A stretch of DNA of 64,000 bases from Bacteroides sp. M10 (lineage in GTDB: Bacteria; Bacteroidota; Bacteroidia; Bacteroidales; Bacteroidaceae): NCBI RefSeq assembly GCF_014334015.1, contig NZ_CP060488.1, positions 888,501 to 952,500 on the forward strand. The letters are read 5' to 3'. The position numbers and the translations under genes are program-made. A model generated the notes under the pieces. The model saw only the letters and a list, made by a program, of their open reading frames with translations. It was not told the origin of the DNA and made no database searches. Of this stretch, positions 53,627 through 63,126 are shown piece after piece (within the stretch, counting starts at the first letter, position 1; the number at the start of each line of letters is the position of its first letter).

Positions 53627-55828
53627 ATGAGAAAATACTTTTTAGTCGCAGGAATCTGTTTGTTTACTGTCAACTTGTTTGCGCAGAACGTATGTATTTC
53701 AACTCCGGGGACATCACTGGTTTTGTCCGCCCCTACAGGAGGAGATTTAAGATATGTGTATTACGGCAATAAATTGTCAGAAACAGATGTAGCTACCATC
53801 AATCAGACTGGAAGCGACAACTACTCGGCATATCCGGTATATGGTTTGGGAGGAGCCAGCGAGGCAGCCTTAGCAGTTAAGCACGCCGACGGAAATATGA
53901 CCCTACAAATGACAGTCACAGATGTGAAAACGAACCAAGAGGGTAATGCGAATATCACAATTGTCAAAATGAAAGATAAGGTATATCCTTTCTTTGCCAA
54001 CATCTGCTACAAAGCGTATCAGGATGTAGATATTATCGAAGTCTGGACTGAAATCAGCCATCAGGAGAAAAATCCGGTATTATTGAATCAGTTTGCTTCC
54101 GCCTACTTGCCGATACGTCGAGGTGAGGTTTGGTTATCTCATTTATATGGTTCTTGGGCAAATGAAGGACGTTTGGCACAAGAACCTTTAAAACCGGGAA
54201 TGAAAATCATAAAGAATAAAGACGGAGTACGTAATTCGCATACAGCACACGCGGAAGTGATGTTTTCACTCGATGGCAAACCGCAAGAAAACACAGGAAA
54301 TGTGATCGGCGCCGCCTTGTGTTATAGTGGCAATTACAAATTACGTATTGATACTGACGACAGCGAATATCATCACTTCTACGCCGGCATTAATGAAGAC
54401 AATTCATCTTACAACCTGCCAAAAGGAGAAGTTTTTCGTACTCCGGAACTTGCGCTGACCTATAGCAAAGAGGGATTAAGCGGAAGCAGCCGTAATTTCC
54501 ACCGATGGGCACGAATATACAAATTGGCACATGGAACTTCTCTACGTAAAATCCTGCTGAATAGCTGGGAAGGTGTTTATTTCGACATCAACGAGCAGGG
54601 TATGGACCAGATGATGAGTGACATTGAGTCTATGGGAGGCGAGTTATTTGTGATGGATGACGGTTGGTTTGGAGATAAATTTCCGCGTAAATCGGATAAT
54701 TCTTCCTTAGGCGACTGGAAAGTGGACAAGAGGAAATTGCCAAACGGCATTAGAGGCTTGGTGAAAGATGCACAAAAACACGGCATCAAATTTGGAATCT
54801 GGCTGGAACCGGAAATGACGAATACGACTAGCGAACTCTATGAGAAACATCCCGATTGGATCCTTAAAGCACCGGAACGTGATCCGATCACCGGACGCGG
54901 AGGGACACAACTCGTATTGGATCTTACCAATCCGGAAGTACAGGACTTCATATTCGGGGTTGTTGATAACTTGATGACCGATAATCCGGAAATTGATTAT
55001 ATCAAATGGGATGCCAATATGTCGATTATGAATCATGGCTCCAGCTATTTACCCAAAGATAAGCAAAACCATCTTTACATAGAGTTTCATCGTGGATTCG
55101 AGAAAATATGCCAACGCATTCGTGCCAAATATCCGGATTTGACTATTCAGGCATGCGCAAGTGGAGGAGGCCGTGCCAACTATGGTGTATTGCCTTATTT
55201 TGATGAGTTTTGGGTAAGCGATAATACAGATGCTTTGCAACGGATATATATGCAGTGGGGAACATCATACTTCTTCCCGGCTATTGCGATGGGATCCCAT
55301 ATCAGTGCCACCCCCAATCATCAAACTTCTCGCACGATTCCTTTGAAATACCGTGTTGATGTGGCAATGAGCGGACGTCTGGGAATGGAAATACAACCTA
55401 AAAATATGACTGAAGAAGAAAAAGCACTTTGTAAGAATGCAATTGCCGAATATAAAAAGATACGTCCTGTTGTACAATTGGGTGACATTTATCGCTTATT
55501 GTCTCCCTATGATAACCAAGGCGTTGCATCTTTGATGTATGTGTCTCCAGAAAAAAATAAAGCTGTTTTCTACTGGTGGAAGTTAGAGCAATTCTGTAAT
55601 CAACACTTACCACGTGTGAAGATGGCTGGCTTATCGCCAGAAAAGCTCTACAAAATACATGAATTAAACCGTATTGACAACATTCTTTTAAAATTCGAAG
55701 ATCAAGTCTTTACTGGTGAGTACCTCATGGCTAACGGTTTGGAAATACCTTATAAACATACCGTGGATTACAACAAACAAACTGACTACACTAGTCGTGT
55801 ACTCTATTTGGAAGAAGTGAAACAGTAA
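53627..55828 (+). CDS. GH36 alpha-galactosidase
   Basis: The 733 residues have a signal peptide (TVNLFAQ). The large N-terminal beta-sandwich domain is followed by the barrel containing VMDDGWFGDKFPR, FGIWLEPEM, the nucleophile aspartate in YIKWDANMS (about residue 462), CASGGGRANYG and the acid/base aspartate in WVSDNTDALQR (about 535). These are the classic GH36 motifs for large alpha-galactosidases. With the GH27 enzyme it strips galactose from galactomannan oligosaccharides; the GH36 type usually prefers shorter oligosaccharides. The equivalent in the B. ovatus galactomannan locus is BoGal36A. It lies 20 bases after the GH26 gene and 19 before GH43. Confidence 0.95.
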   Translation: MRKYFLVAGICLFTVNLFAQNVCISTPGTSLVLSAPTGGDLRYVYYGNKLSETDVATINQTGSDNYSAYPVYGLGGASEAALAVKHADGNMTLQMTVTDVKTNQEGNANITIVKMKDKVYPFFANICYKAYQDVDIIEVWTEISHQEKNPVLLNQFASAYLPIRRGEVWLSHLYGSWANEGRLAQEPLKPGMKIIKNKDGVRNSHTAHAEVMFSLDGKPQENTGNVIGAALCYSGNYKLRIDTDDSEYHHFYAGINEDNSSYNLPKGEVFRTPELALTYSKEGLSGSSRNFHRWARIYKLAHGTSLRKILLNSWEGVYFDINEQGMDQMMSDIESMGGELFVMDDGWFGDKFPRKSDNSSLGDWKVDKRKLPNGIRGLVKDAQKHGIKFGIWLEPEMTNTTSELYEKHPDWILKAPERDPITGRGGTQLVLDLTNPEVQDFIFGVVDNLMTDNPEIDYIKWDANMSIMNHGSSYLPKDKQNHLYIEFHRGFEKICQRIRAKYPDLTIQACASGGGRANYGVLPYFDEFWVSDNTDALQRIYMQWGTSYFFPAIAMGSHISATPNHQTSRTIPLKYRVDVAMSGRLGMEIQPKNMTEEEKALCKNAIAEYKKIRPVVQLGDIYRLLSPYDNQGVASLMYVSPEKNKAVFYWWKLEQFCNQHLPRVKMAGLSPEKLYKIHELNRIDNILLKFEDQVFTGEYLMANGLEIPYKHTVDYNKQTDYTSRVLYLEEVKQ

Positions 55829-55847
55829 AACCCTATAAAGAAATATT

Positions 55848-57290
55848 ATGAAAAGATTCTTTTTAGCAGCATTGTTATTGATAGCAGGCAAAGCAAGCCT
55901 GAGTGCTCAAACTATCGAAATACCTTTTACCGGAGATTATGCCGATCCTACTATTGTACGAGTTGGTGAGGATTTCTATATGACTCATTCCTCCTATAAC
56001 TATTACCCCGGACTATTGGTGTGGTATTCAAAAGACCTGAAAAAATGGACACCTGTCACCCGTACTTTACATGAAAATGTAGGTACTGTATGGGCTCCGG
56101 ATATCACTTATACCAATGGCAAGTTTTATATCTACTTCCCTACCAATTTAGGAGGTAATTATGTGGTGACAGCTGATCATATAGAAGGTCCATGGACAAC
56201 ACCAGTCAAACTTGAAGTGAATGGAATTGATCCGGGACATATTGTAGATGCCGAAGGAAACCGATATCTGTATGTGAATGGCGGAGGATATGTCACACTT
56301 GCTAAGGATGGTCTGTCGGCAACCAGTAAGGAGAAATATATTTATCGTGGATGGGAGATTCCTCGCGATTGGCCGGTTGAATGCCATTGCCTGGAATCAC
56401 CGAAGCTATTCTTCCATCAAGGCTATTATTATATGGTATCTGCCCAAGGAGGTACTTCAGGGCCATCTACCAGCCACATGGCAATCGTGGCACGTTCGAA
56501 AAAAGTGGATGGACCTTGGGAAAATAGTCCTTATAATCCTTTAATTCATACCTATGACCCCAGTGATGAATGGGTGTCTAAAGGACATGCCACTCTTTTT
56601 GATGACACTAAAGGTAACTGGTACGCAGTTTATCATGCATTCAAGCGTGAAGAACGTCCTCAAGGGAGATCAACTTTAATTCAACCTATCAAATGGACAA
56701 AGGATGGTTGGCCTGTATTGAAAACATCTTCTAAAGAAAAATATGTAGCTTATACCAACACGCGTCCTCAATCTGATGATTTTAACACCGGAAAATTGAA
56801 TTGGCAATGGAGTTTTTGGGGAATTGACTCTCCTACCGACTATCAACTGAACAATGGAAGTGTCACATTAAAAGGTTCGAAAGATAAACTCCGCGCCTTG
56901 ATAGCTATCGCTTCGGATGCAGACTATGAAGTAACTGCTGAAATTGAAACGGAAGGAAATGTGGAAACCGGATTAGCATTGATGTATAATGATGGAGTCT
57001 ATGCCGGTATTGGATTGAATAAAGGAATTATCCAGGGTTTGTGGCATGGAACACCTTCCTGGAGTACTTTCGACGCCAAAGATTGCAAATTTCTTAAACT
57101 GAAAGTAGAGAAATACACCATCTCTGTTTCGTATAGCAATGATGGTGTGAACTGGTTGGGATATCCTCATGGTTTTGATGTGTCGGGATATCATACTAAC
57201 ATTTACGGCGGCTTCTATTGCTTGAAACCAAGTATCTTATGCAAAGGAGAAGGTAGTGTTACCATTAAGAATGTAACCTTCAAATATTAA
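55848..57290 (+). CDS. GH43 glycosidase with C-terminal beta-sandwich domain
   Basis: The 480 residues have a signal peptide (KASLSAQ). The five-bladed propeller has the three GH43 acidic residues: base aspartate in GDYADPTIV (about residue 33), aspartate in VWAPDITY (about 85) and acid glutamate in HCLESPKLF (about 183). About residues 300-480 form a concanavalin-like C-terminal domain (DDFNTGKLNWQWSFWG ... GGFYCL), as in the beta-xylosidase/arabinofuranosidase branches. The sugar released is probably xylose or arabinose, and the subfamily cannot be fixed by eye. It is unexpected in a plain galactomannan locus and, with the two GH51 genes directly after it, points to a pentose-decorated substrate. 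GH51 starts 6 bases after its stop. Confidence 0.88.
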   Translation: MKRFFLAALLLIAGKASLSAQTIEIPFTGDYADPTIVRVGEDFYMTHSSYNYYPGLLVWYSKDLKKWTPVTRTLHENVGTVWAPDITYTNGKFYIYFPTNLGGNYVVTADHIEGPWTTPVKLEVNGIDPGHIVDAEGNRYLYVNGGGYVTLAKDGLSATSKEKYIYRGWEIPRDWPVECHCLESPKLFFHQGYYYMVSAQGGTSGPSTSHMAIVARSKKVDGPWENSPYNPLIHTYDPSDEWVSKGHATLFDDTKGNWYAVYHAFKREERPQGRSTLIQPIKWTKDGWPVLKTSSKEKYVAYTNTRPQSDDFNTGKLNWQWSFWGIDSPTDYQLNNGSVTLKGSKDKLRALIAIASDADYEVTAEIETEGNVETGLALMYNDGVYAGIGLNKGIIQGLWHGTPSWSTFDAKDCKFLKLKVEKYTISVSYSNDGVNWLGYPHGFDVSGYHTNIYGGFYCLKPSILCKGEGSVTIKNVTFKY

Positions 57291-57295
57291 TATCA

Positions 57296-59782
57296 ATGAA
57301 ACGCTTTAAGTCGATTATAGTAATAGCATTTATTATGACCGCCATTCCAATGAAGGCGAACCAACCTGACTCTGTTTATCTTTTCTCATATGCGAAGCAC
57401 GGGGGGACTAGCGGTCTACGTTTTGCATGGAGTGCAGATGGTAAACAAAACAGGATGCCCGTGTGCGGTGATTTTGAATATGTGAAATGTGGTTTTGGTC
57501 CATGGGGACGTGAGAAGAAAATGATCACTCCTCATCTACAACAAGATGTCCAAACCAAAAAATGGCATTGTGTATGGTACCTTTCAGAGAGCGGTAAGGC
57601 TTTAGGACATACTGCTTCAAAAGATTTACTGGATTGGGAGGCTCAAAGTTATTTCGCCCCTGAAGTATTAAGCAAGTACCAACCCGCTCAAGCCTATCCG
57701 ACTAAGGCTTCCAAAGTGATAGTGGCAGGTAATGAGGAACAAGGTTATGTACAGCGTGTACCCTGTGATATATTAACAGATTTGGTGCGCTTTGCCGAAC
57801 ATAAGAGATACCGCCAACAACTGAACGATGAACATGCCGGGCAGGATTCGATACGCTTTGCAGGTTTGGAGCCTGTGATGACTGAAATCATTGTCAATAC
57901 GAAAGACGCAAAAGCAATTAGTGATAAGTTTATTGGCATCTTTTTTGAAGACATCAACTACGCTGCCGATGGCGGATTATATGGAGAACTAATACAAAAC
58001 CGCGACTTTGAATATTTCTTAAACGAAAATCCCTGGGATAAGAGCTGGGGACCAACTAAAGCCTGGAGCATAAAAGGGAATGCAGAGTTTAACATCGCTA
58101 CTGAAAATCCTTTGCATGCAAACAATGCGAACTACGCCATTTTAAAGATTCATTCCATAGGTGCATCGTTCTCAAACGAAGGATACGATGGCATTAACTT
58201 GAAGAAAGGAGAAAAATACAACTTTTCACTTTGGGGACGTATTCCGGCTACAGCCAAGGGAGGCAAAATACTAATAAAATTGCTTGATGAAAAAGGCCAT
58301 ACGGTAGGTAGCACTACCATATCAGTTACATCCAGGCTGTGGAAACAACGCAAAGCGGTAATTACCGTGACTGAAAATGTAAAATCAGCCTCATTGGCCC
58401 TCATTCCTCAAACAACAGGCGAATACCACTTGGATATGATTTCTCTCTTTCCCCAAAACACCTTCAAGGGGCGCATAAATGGTTTACGTGCCGATCTGGC
58501 TCAAACCTTAGCAGATCTGCATCCTCGTTTTGTGCGTTTCCCCGGTGGCTGTGTAGCTCATGGCAATGGTTTGGATAATATATATGACTGGAAAGGTTCT
58601 ATCGGTAAACTCCATGAGCGTAAGCCTTTACGTAGTTTATGGGGCTATCACCAGACACGTGGCTTGGGTTATCACGAATACTTTCTCTTTTGCGAAGACC
58701 TTGGAGCAGAACCTGTACCTGTAGTAGCCGCTGGTGTACCTTGTCAAAACAGCGATTGGAAGTATAAGCATACACACGACGAACTAACGACCTTCGGACA
58801 ACAAGGAGGTATTTCCATGGAAGATATGCCGAAGTATGTACAGGATGTACTCGACTTAATTGAATATGCCAACGGTGATGCCAAGAAAACTGTATGGGGT
58901 AAGAAACGTGCCGAGGCCGGTCATCCCCAACCCTTCAATTTGAAGTATATCGGCATCGGTAATGAAGATTTGATTACAGAAGTCTTCAAAGAACGCTTTC
59001 TGATGATTTATAATGCAGTGAAAGAGAAGTATCCCGAAGTAACAGTAATCGGTACTGTCGGTCCTTTTTACGAAGGAAGCGACTACAACGAAGGTTGGAA
59101 GTTAGCTACCAAGCACCAAGTACCTGTGGTAGATGAACACTACTATGTGGCTCCAGGTTGGATGATCCACAACCAAGACTACTATGATGGTTACGACCGT
59201 AACAAAGCGAAGGTTTATTTAGGTGAATATGCAGCTCATTTGCCTAATCGCCCTAATAATATTGAAACAGCGTTAGCAGAAGCCCTTTATCTGACTTCTG
59301 TAGAACGTAATGCTGATATCGTCATCATGACATCCTATGCACCTCTTTTGGCAAAAGACTATCATATGCAATGGTGTCCTGACCTGATTTACTTCAACAA
59401 TCAAGAGGTGAGACCCACCGTAGGTTATTACACTCAACAAATGTACGGTCAGAATCCCGGTACTCATTACTTGACTTCCCAAGTGAAAGTGAAACACGAA
59501 CAGGAAGGGGTGAAGAAACGTATCGGTGTTTCTGTGGTAAAAGATGAATATAGCGGTGATTATATCGTTCGTTTAGTGAATATGCTTCCGGCTACTGTCA
59601 ATACAAAAATTACACTGAAAGATGTAGATTTACAACACCCCACAGCTACCAGAACTTTACTTACAGGTGCTCCAACGGACCAGACTTCCAAACCTGTTAT
59701 AACGCCATTCGAACTCTCTTCGAATGAATTTGATTATGCAATGCCAGCGTACTCATTTACGGTCATTCGCGTAAAACCGTGA
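57296..59782 (+). CDS. GH51 alpha-L-arabinofuranosidase with an N-terminal propeller-like extension
   Basis: The 828 residues have a signal peptide (FIMTAIPMKA). About residues 22-190 are an additional domain (YLFSYAKHGGTSGLRFAWS, WYLSESGKALGHTASKDLLDW) resembling blades of a GH43-type propeller but too short to form one. A full GH51 enzyme follows, from FIGIFFEDINYAADGGLYGELIQNRDFEY. The acid/base glutamate is in YIGIGNEDL (about 557) and the nucleophile in VYLGEYAAH (about 644). It removes alpha-L-arabinofuranose side groups. It is a tandem paralogue of the next gene, which lacks the extension. It starts 6 bases after the GH43 stop, so it is likely co-translated. Confidence 0.9.
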   Translation: MKRFKSIIVIAFIMTAIPMKANQPDSVYLFSYAKHGGTSGLRFAWSADGKQNRMPVCGDFEYVKCGFGPWGREKKMITPHLQQDVQTKKWHCVWYLSESGKALGHTASKDLLDWEAQSYFAPEVLSKYQPAQAYPTKASKVIVAGNEEQGYVQRVPCDILTDLVRFAEHKRYRQQLNDEHAGQDSIRFAGLEPVMTEIIVNTKDAKAISDKFIGIFFEDINYAADGGLYGELIQNRDFEYFLNENPWDKSWGPTKAWSIKGNAEFNIATENPLHANNANYAILKIHSIGASFSNEGYDGINLKKGEKYNFSLWGRIPATAKGGKILIKLLDEKGHTVGSTTISVTSRLWKQRKAVITVTENVKSASLALIPQTTGEYHLDMISLFPQNTFKGRINGLRADLAQTLADLHPRFVRFPGGCVAHGNGLDNIYDWKGSIGKLHERKPLRSLWGYHQTRGLGYHEYFLFCEDLGAEPVPVVAAGVPCQNSDWKYKHTHDELTTFGQQGGISMEDMPKYVQDVLDLIEYANGDAKKTVWGKKRAEAGHPQPFNLKYIGIGNEDLITEVFKERFLMIYNAVKEKYPEVTVIGTVGPFYEGSDYNEGWKLATKHQVPVVDEHYYVAPGWMIHNQDYYDGYDRNKAKVYLGEYAAHLPNRPNNIETALAEALYLTSVERNADIVIMTSYAPLLAKDYHMQWCPDLIYFNNQEVRPTVGYYTQQMYGQNPGTHYLTSQVKVKHEQEGVKKRIGVSVVKDEYSGDYIVRLVNMLPATVNTKITLKDVDLQHPTATRTLLTGAPTDQTSKPVITPFELSSNEFDYAMPAYSFTVIRVKP

Positions 59783-59836
59783 GATGACGAACATAGACAG
59801 ACTGATTTCTCAACCTATAATAAATAATTTAATGTA

Positions 59837-61837
59837 ATGAAAAAAAACAAACTCTCAATAATAGCATTGGTCTGCCTTTCAGTTCCGGTGGCGGGACAAA
59901 CGTTCGACCATTACCAAGCACAAACCAAGGAGCTTGTAATCTCAACCAAGAAAATCGGAGCGGAAATTCAACCCACGATGTATGGCTTGTTCTTTGAGGA
60001 TATCAACTATGCAGCTGATGGCGGTTTGTACGCAGAGTTAGTAAAAAACCGTTCGTTTGAATTCCCACAGCCTTTATTGGGTTGGAAAGCATTCGGTAAG
60101 TTTGAAGTGAAAGATGACGGACCTTTCGAGAAAAATCCCCACTATGTACGTCTCTTCTATAAAGGACATGGGCATAAGCTCACCGGTTTGAGTAACGAAG
60201 GCTTCTTTGGTATTGGTGTAAAGAAAGATGCCGAATATCGTTTTTCTGTTTGGGCACGAATCCCAGATGGAGGCAAAGCTGCAATGATTCGTGTCGAGTT
60301 AGTGAATACCAAGACAATGGAAGAGGGACATGCCTTTGCATCGGAACGCATTACTGTCGATTCAAAGGAATGGAAAAAGTATCAAGTAATTTTAAAACCT
60401 TCGATGACTAATCCAAAGGCTGAACTTCGTATATTTCTGGAAGGTGTTGAAACTATTGATTTAGAACATGTTTCGCTCTTTCCTGTGGATACTTGGAAGG
60501 GGCATGAAAATGGTTTACGTAAAGACTTGGTCCAGCTTTTAGCCGACTTGAAGCCCGGTATTTTCCGCTTTCCTGGTGGATGTATTGTAGAAGGCACTGA
60601 CTTAGAAACTCGTTACAACTGGAAAAACTCGGTTGGTCCGGTTGAGAATCGCCCATTGAACGAGAATCGTTGGCAATATACCTTTGCTCATCGTTACTAC
60701 CCTGACTATTATCAAAGTTACGGTTTAGGTTTTTATGAATACTTTTTAATGTCAGAAGAGATTGGTGCAGAGCCTCTTCCTATATTAAGTTGTGGTCTGG
60801 CATGCCAGTTTCAAAACTATCATATCAGCGCTCATGCCGCACTTGAAGAATTGCAGCCATATATCCAGGATGCGCTCGATTTAATTGAGTTTGCTAACGG
60901 TGATGTGACAACTAAATGGGGAAAACTTCGTGCCGAAATGGGACATCCGGCTTCATTCAACTTGAAGTTCATCGGTATTGGGAACGAACAATGGGGACCT
61001 GAATATCCAGAACGTTTAGAACCATTTATTAAAGCCATCCGTGCTGTTTATCCCGATATCAAGATCGTGGGTAGTTCCGGTCCCCATTCGGAAGGTAATG
61101 ATTTCAACTATTTGTGGCCAGAAATGACACGTTTGAAAGTTGACCTGGTAGATGAGCACTTTTATCGCCCTGAAGATTGGTTCTTAGCCCAAGGTTCCCG
61201 GTATGACAACTATGACCGTAAAGGTCCGAAAGTATTTGCCGGTGAATATGCTTGTCATGGTAATGGTAGAAAATGGAACCACTTCAATGCAGCTTTAATG
61301 GAAGCTGCGTTTATGACAGGTTTGGAACGTAATGCAGATATCGTTCATATGGCAACGTATGCTCCTTTGTTTGCTCATGTGGAGGGTTGGCAATGGCGTC
61401 CTGACTTGATCTGGTTCGATAATTTGAAATCAGTTGGTACTGTAAGTTACTATGTGCAGCAGTTGTATGCTACTTACAAGGGTACTAACATGCTGAAATT
61501 AACCATGAATAAGAAACCAGTAACCGGTTCAGAGGATCAAAACGGTTTGTTTGCAAGTGCAGTATTAGATAAGGATAGTAATGAAATTATTGTCAAAGTC
61601 GCCAATGTTTCTGATGAGCCCCAAGCTTTATCTATAAAGATAGATGGTTTGAAAAAGAAAGAAACCTTAAAAGGCGCCCGTGCTATTAAACTCCAAACAG
61701 ACAATATATTGAAAGAAAATACGCTAGATAACCCCTATGCAATTATTCCTCAAGAATCGATATTGGCTGTTAACGGAAATATACTGAATGTAACAATTGA
61801 ACCTAAAACATTTGCAGTATATGTATTGAAGAAATAG
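59837..61837 (+). CDS. GH51 alpha-L-arabinofuranosidase
   Basis: The 666 residues have a signal peptide (CLSVPVAGQ). The GH51 features are MYGLFFEDINYAADGGLYAELVKNRSFEF, an N-terminal carbohydrate-binding-like insert (about 70-215) and RFPGGCIVEGTDLETRYNWKNSVGP. The acid/base glutamate is in GIGNEQWGPEY (about 384) and the nucleophile in FAGEYACHG (about 470). A C-terminal beta domain ends TFAVYVLKK. It releases arabinofuranose from oligosaccharides in the periplasm. Glycine and arginine codons here are mostly GGT and CGT, by eye different from the GGA-rich genes at the head of the operon. It lies 54 bases after its paralogue and 97 before GH130. Confidence 0.94.
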   Translation: MKKNKLSIIALVCLSVPVAGQTFDHYQAQTKELVISTKKIGAEIQPTMYGLFFEDINYAADGGLYAELVKNRSFEFPQPLLGWKAFGKFEVKDDGPFEKNPHYVRLFYKGHGHKLTGLSNEGFFGIGVKKDAEYRFSVWARIPDGGKAAMIRVELVNTKTMEEGHAFASERITVDSKEWKKYQVILKPSMTNPKAELRIFLEGVETIDLEHVSLFPVDTWKGHENGLRKDLVQLLADLKPGIFRFPGGCIVEGTDLETRYNWKNSVGPVENRPLNENRWQYTFAHRYYPDYYQSYGLGFYEYFLMSEEIGAEPLPILSCGLACQFQNYHISAHAALEELQPYIQDALDLIEFANGDVTTKWGKLRAEMGHPASFNLKFIGIGNEQWGPEYPERLEPFIKAIRAVYPDIKIVGSSGPHSEGNDFNYLWPEMTRLKVDLVDEHFYRPEDWFLAQGSRYDNYDRKGPKVFAGEYACHGNGRKWNHFNAALMEAAFMTGLERNADIVHMATYAPLFAHVEGWQWRPDLIWFDNLKSVGTVSYYVQQLYATYKGTNMLKLTMNKKPVTGSEDQNGLFASAVLDKDSNEIIVKVANVSDEPQALSIKIDGLKKKETLKGARAIKLQTDNILKENTLDNPYAIIPQESILAVNGNILNVTIEPKTFAVYVLKK

Positions 61838-61934
61838 ACCATCATAAAAATGAAATGCTACCTCAATGATCTTCTTTATTCGAAAGAGGAGAAGCAGTCT
61901 TTAGTATAATTTGAAACACTTAAAAAATAGAAAG

Positions 61935-63110
61935 ATGACTTCTTTTAAAAATAAATTGCAAACACTTTTTGAAGAGTACGAACAGTTAATCACTCGTACA
62001 AACAAGCCATTGGAAAATGGAAATGGTATTTTCACACGTTATCAATATCCCATACTCACAGCAGCTCATACTCCCGTCTTCTGGCGGTATGATCTGGATG
62101 AACAAACAAATCCGTTTTTGATGGAACGTATTGGCATGAACGCCACCCTAAACTCCGGCGCTATCAAGTGGAATGGAAAATACTTATTGATAGTCCGTGT
62201 AGAAGGAGCCGACCGCAAGTCTTTTTTCGCAGTGGCTGAAAGTCCTAATGGAATTGACAATTTTCGTTTCTGGGATTATCCGATAGTGATGCCTGAAGAT
62301 ATCATTCCTGCCACGAACATTTATGATATGCGTTTGACAGCTCATGAAGACGGATGGATTTATGGAATCTTCTGTGCAGAACGCCACGATGACACAGCTC
62401 CGGCTGGCGATCTTTCATCTGCTACGGCAACCGCTGCAATAGCCCGTACGAAGGACTTGAAAATATGGGAACGCTTGCCGGATTTAAAAACAAAAAGCCA
62501 GCAACGTAATGTGGTTCTTCATCCGGAGTTTGTAAATGGAAAATATGCTTTGTACACACGCCCCCAAGATGGTTTTATCGATGCCGGCAGCGGTGGCGGT
62601 ATTGGCTGGGCACTACTGGACGACATGACACATGCAGAAGTAAAAGATGAAATAATTATCGACCGGCGTTATTATCACACCATCAAGGAGGTGAAAAATG
62701 GAGAGGGTCCCCACCCTATCAAAACTCCGCAAGGATGGTTACATCTGGCACACGGAGTACGAGGGTGTGCTGCCGGGCTTCGTTATGTGCTTTATATGTA
62801 CATGACCTCGTTGGAAGATCCGACAAAAGTGATCGCCTCTCCGGCTGGTTTCTTTATGGCTCCGGAAGGAGAAGAACGCATCGGAGATGTTTCCAATGTA
62901 CTCTTTACCAACGGATGGATTGTTGATGAGGATGGCAAAGTGTTTATCTACTATGCTTCTTCCGACACACGTATGCATGTGGCTACTTCTACGGTTGACC
63001 GATTGGTGGATTATTGCCTGAATACCCCGTCTGACGGTCTGTCTTCCTCGTCTTCGGTGGCTACGCTGATAAAGCAAATAGAGAAGAACCTTCGTTTGAT
63101 GAATAAATAA
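61935..63110 (+). CDS. GH130 family 1 beta-1,4-mannosylglucose phosphorylase
   Basis: This 391-residue cytoplasmic protein (no signal peptide) is the phosphorylase converting 4-O-beta-mannosyl-glucose and phosphate to mannose 1-phosphate and glucose. Motifs are RIGMNATLNSGAIKWNGKYLLIVRVEGADRKSFF, the general-acid aspartate in TNIYDMRLTAHEDGW (residue 131 with this start), GGGIGWALLDD and GEGPHPIKTPQGWLHLAHG. The ATG at 61935 was preferred to an in-frame TTG at 61911; it also puts the catalytic aspartate at 131, the number I recall for B. fragilis MGP. Its presence identifies the locus as mannan-directed. It lies 16 bases before the symporter gene. Confidence 0.95.
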   Translation: MTSFKNKLQTLFEEYEQLITRTNKPLENGNGIFTRYQYPILTAAHTPVFWRYDLDEQTNPFLMERIGMNATLNSGAIKWNGKYLLIVRVEGADRKSFFAVAESPNGIDNFRFWDYPIVMPEDIIPATNIYDMRLTAHEDGWIYGIFCAERHDDTAPAGDLSSATATAAIARTKDLKIWERLPDLKTKSQQRNVVLHPEFVNGKYALYTRPQDGFIDAGSGGGIGWALLDDMTHAEVKDEIIIDRRYYHTIKEVKNGEGPHPIKTPQGWLHLAHGVRGCAAGLRYVLYMYMTSLEDPTKVIASPAGFFMAPEGEERIGDVSNVLFTNGWIVDEDGKVFIYYASSDTRMHVATSTVDRLVDYCLNTPSDGLSSSSSVATLIKQIEKNLRLMNK

Positions 63111-63126
63111 TCATCTACTCAATACT

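Noticed and set aside
61911..61934. TTG start for the GH130 phosphorylase
   Set aside because: The ATG at 61935 matches the family N-terminus and the recalled numbering of the catalytic aspartate.
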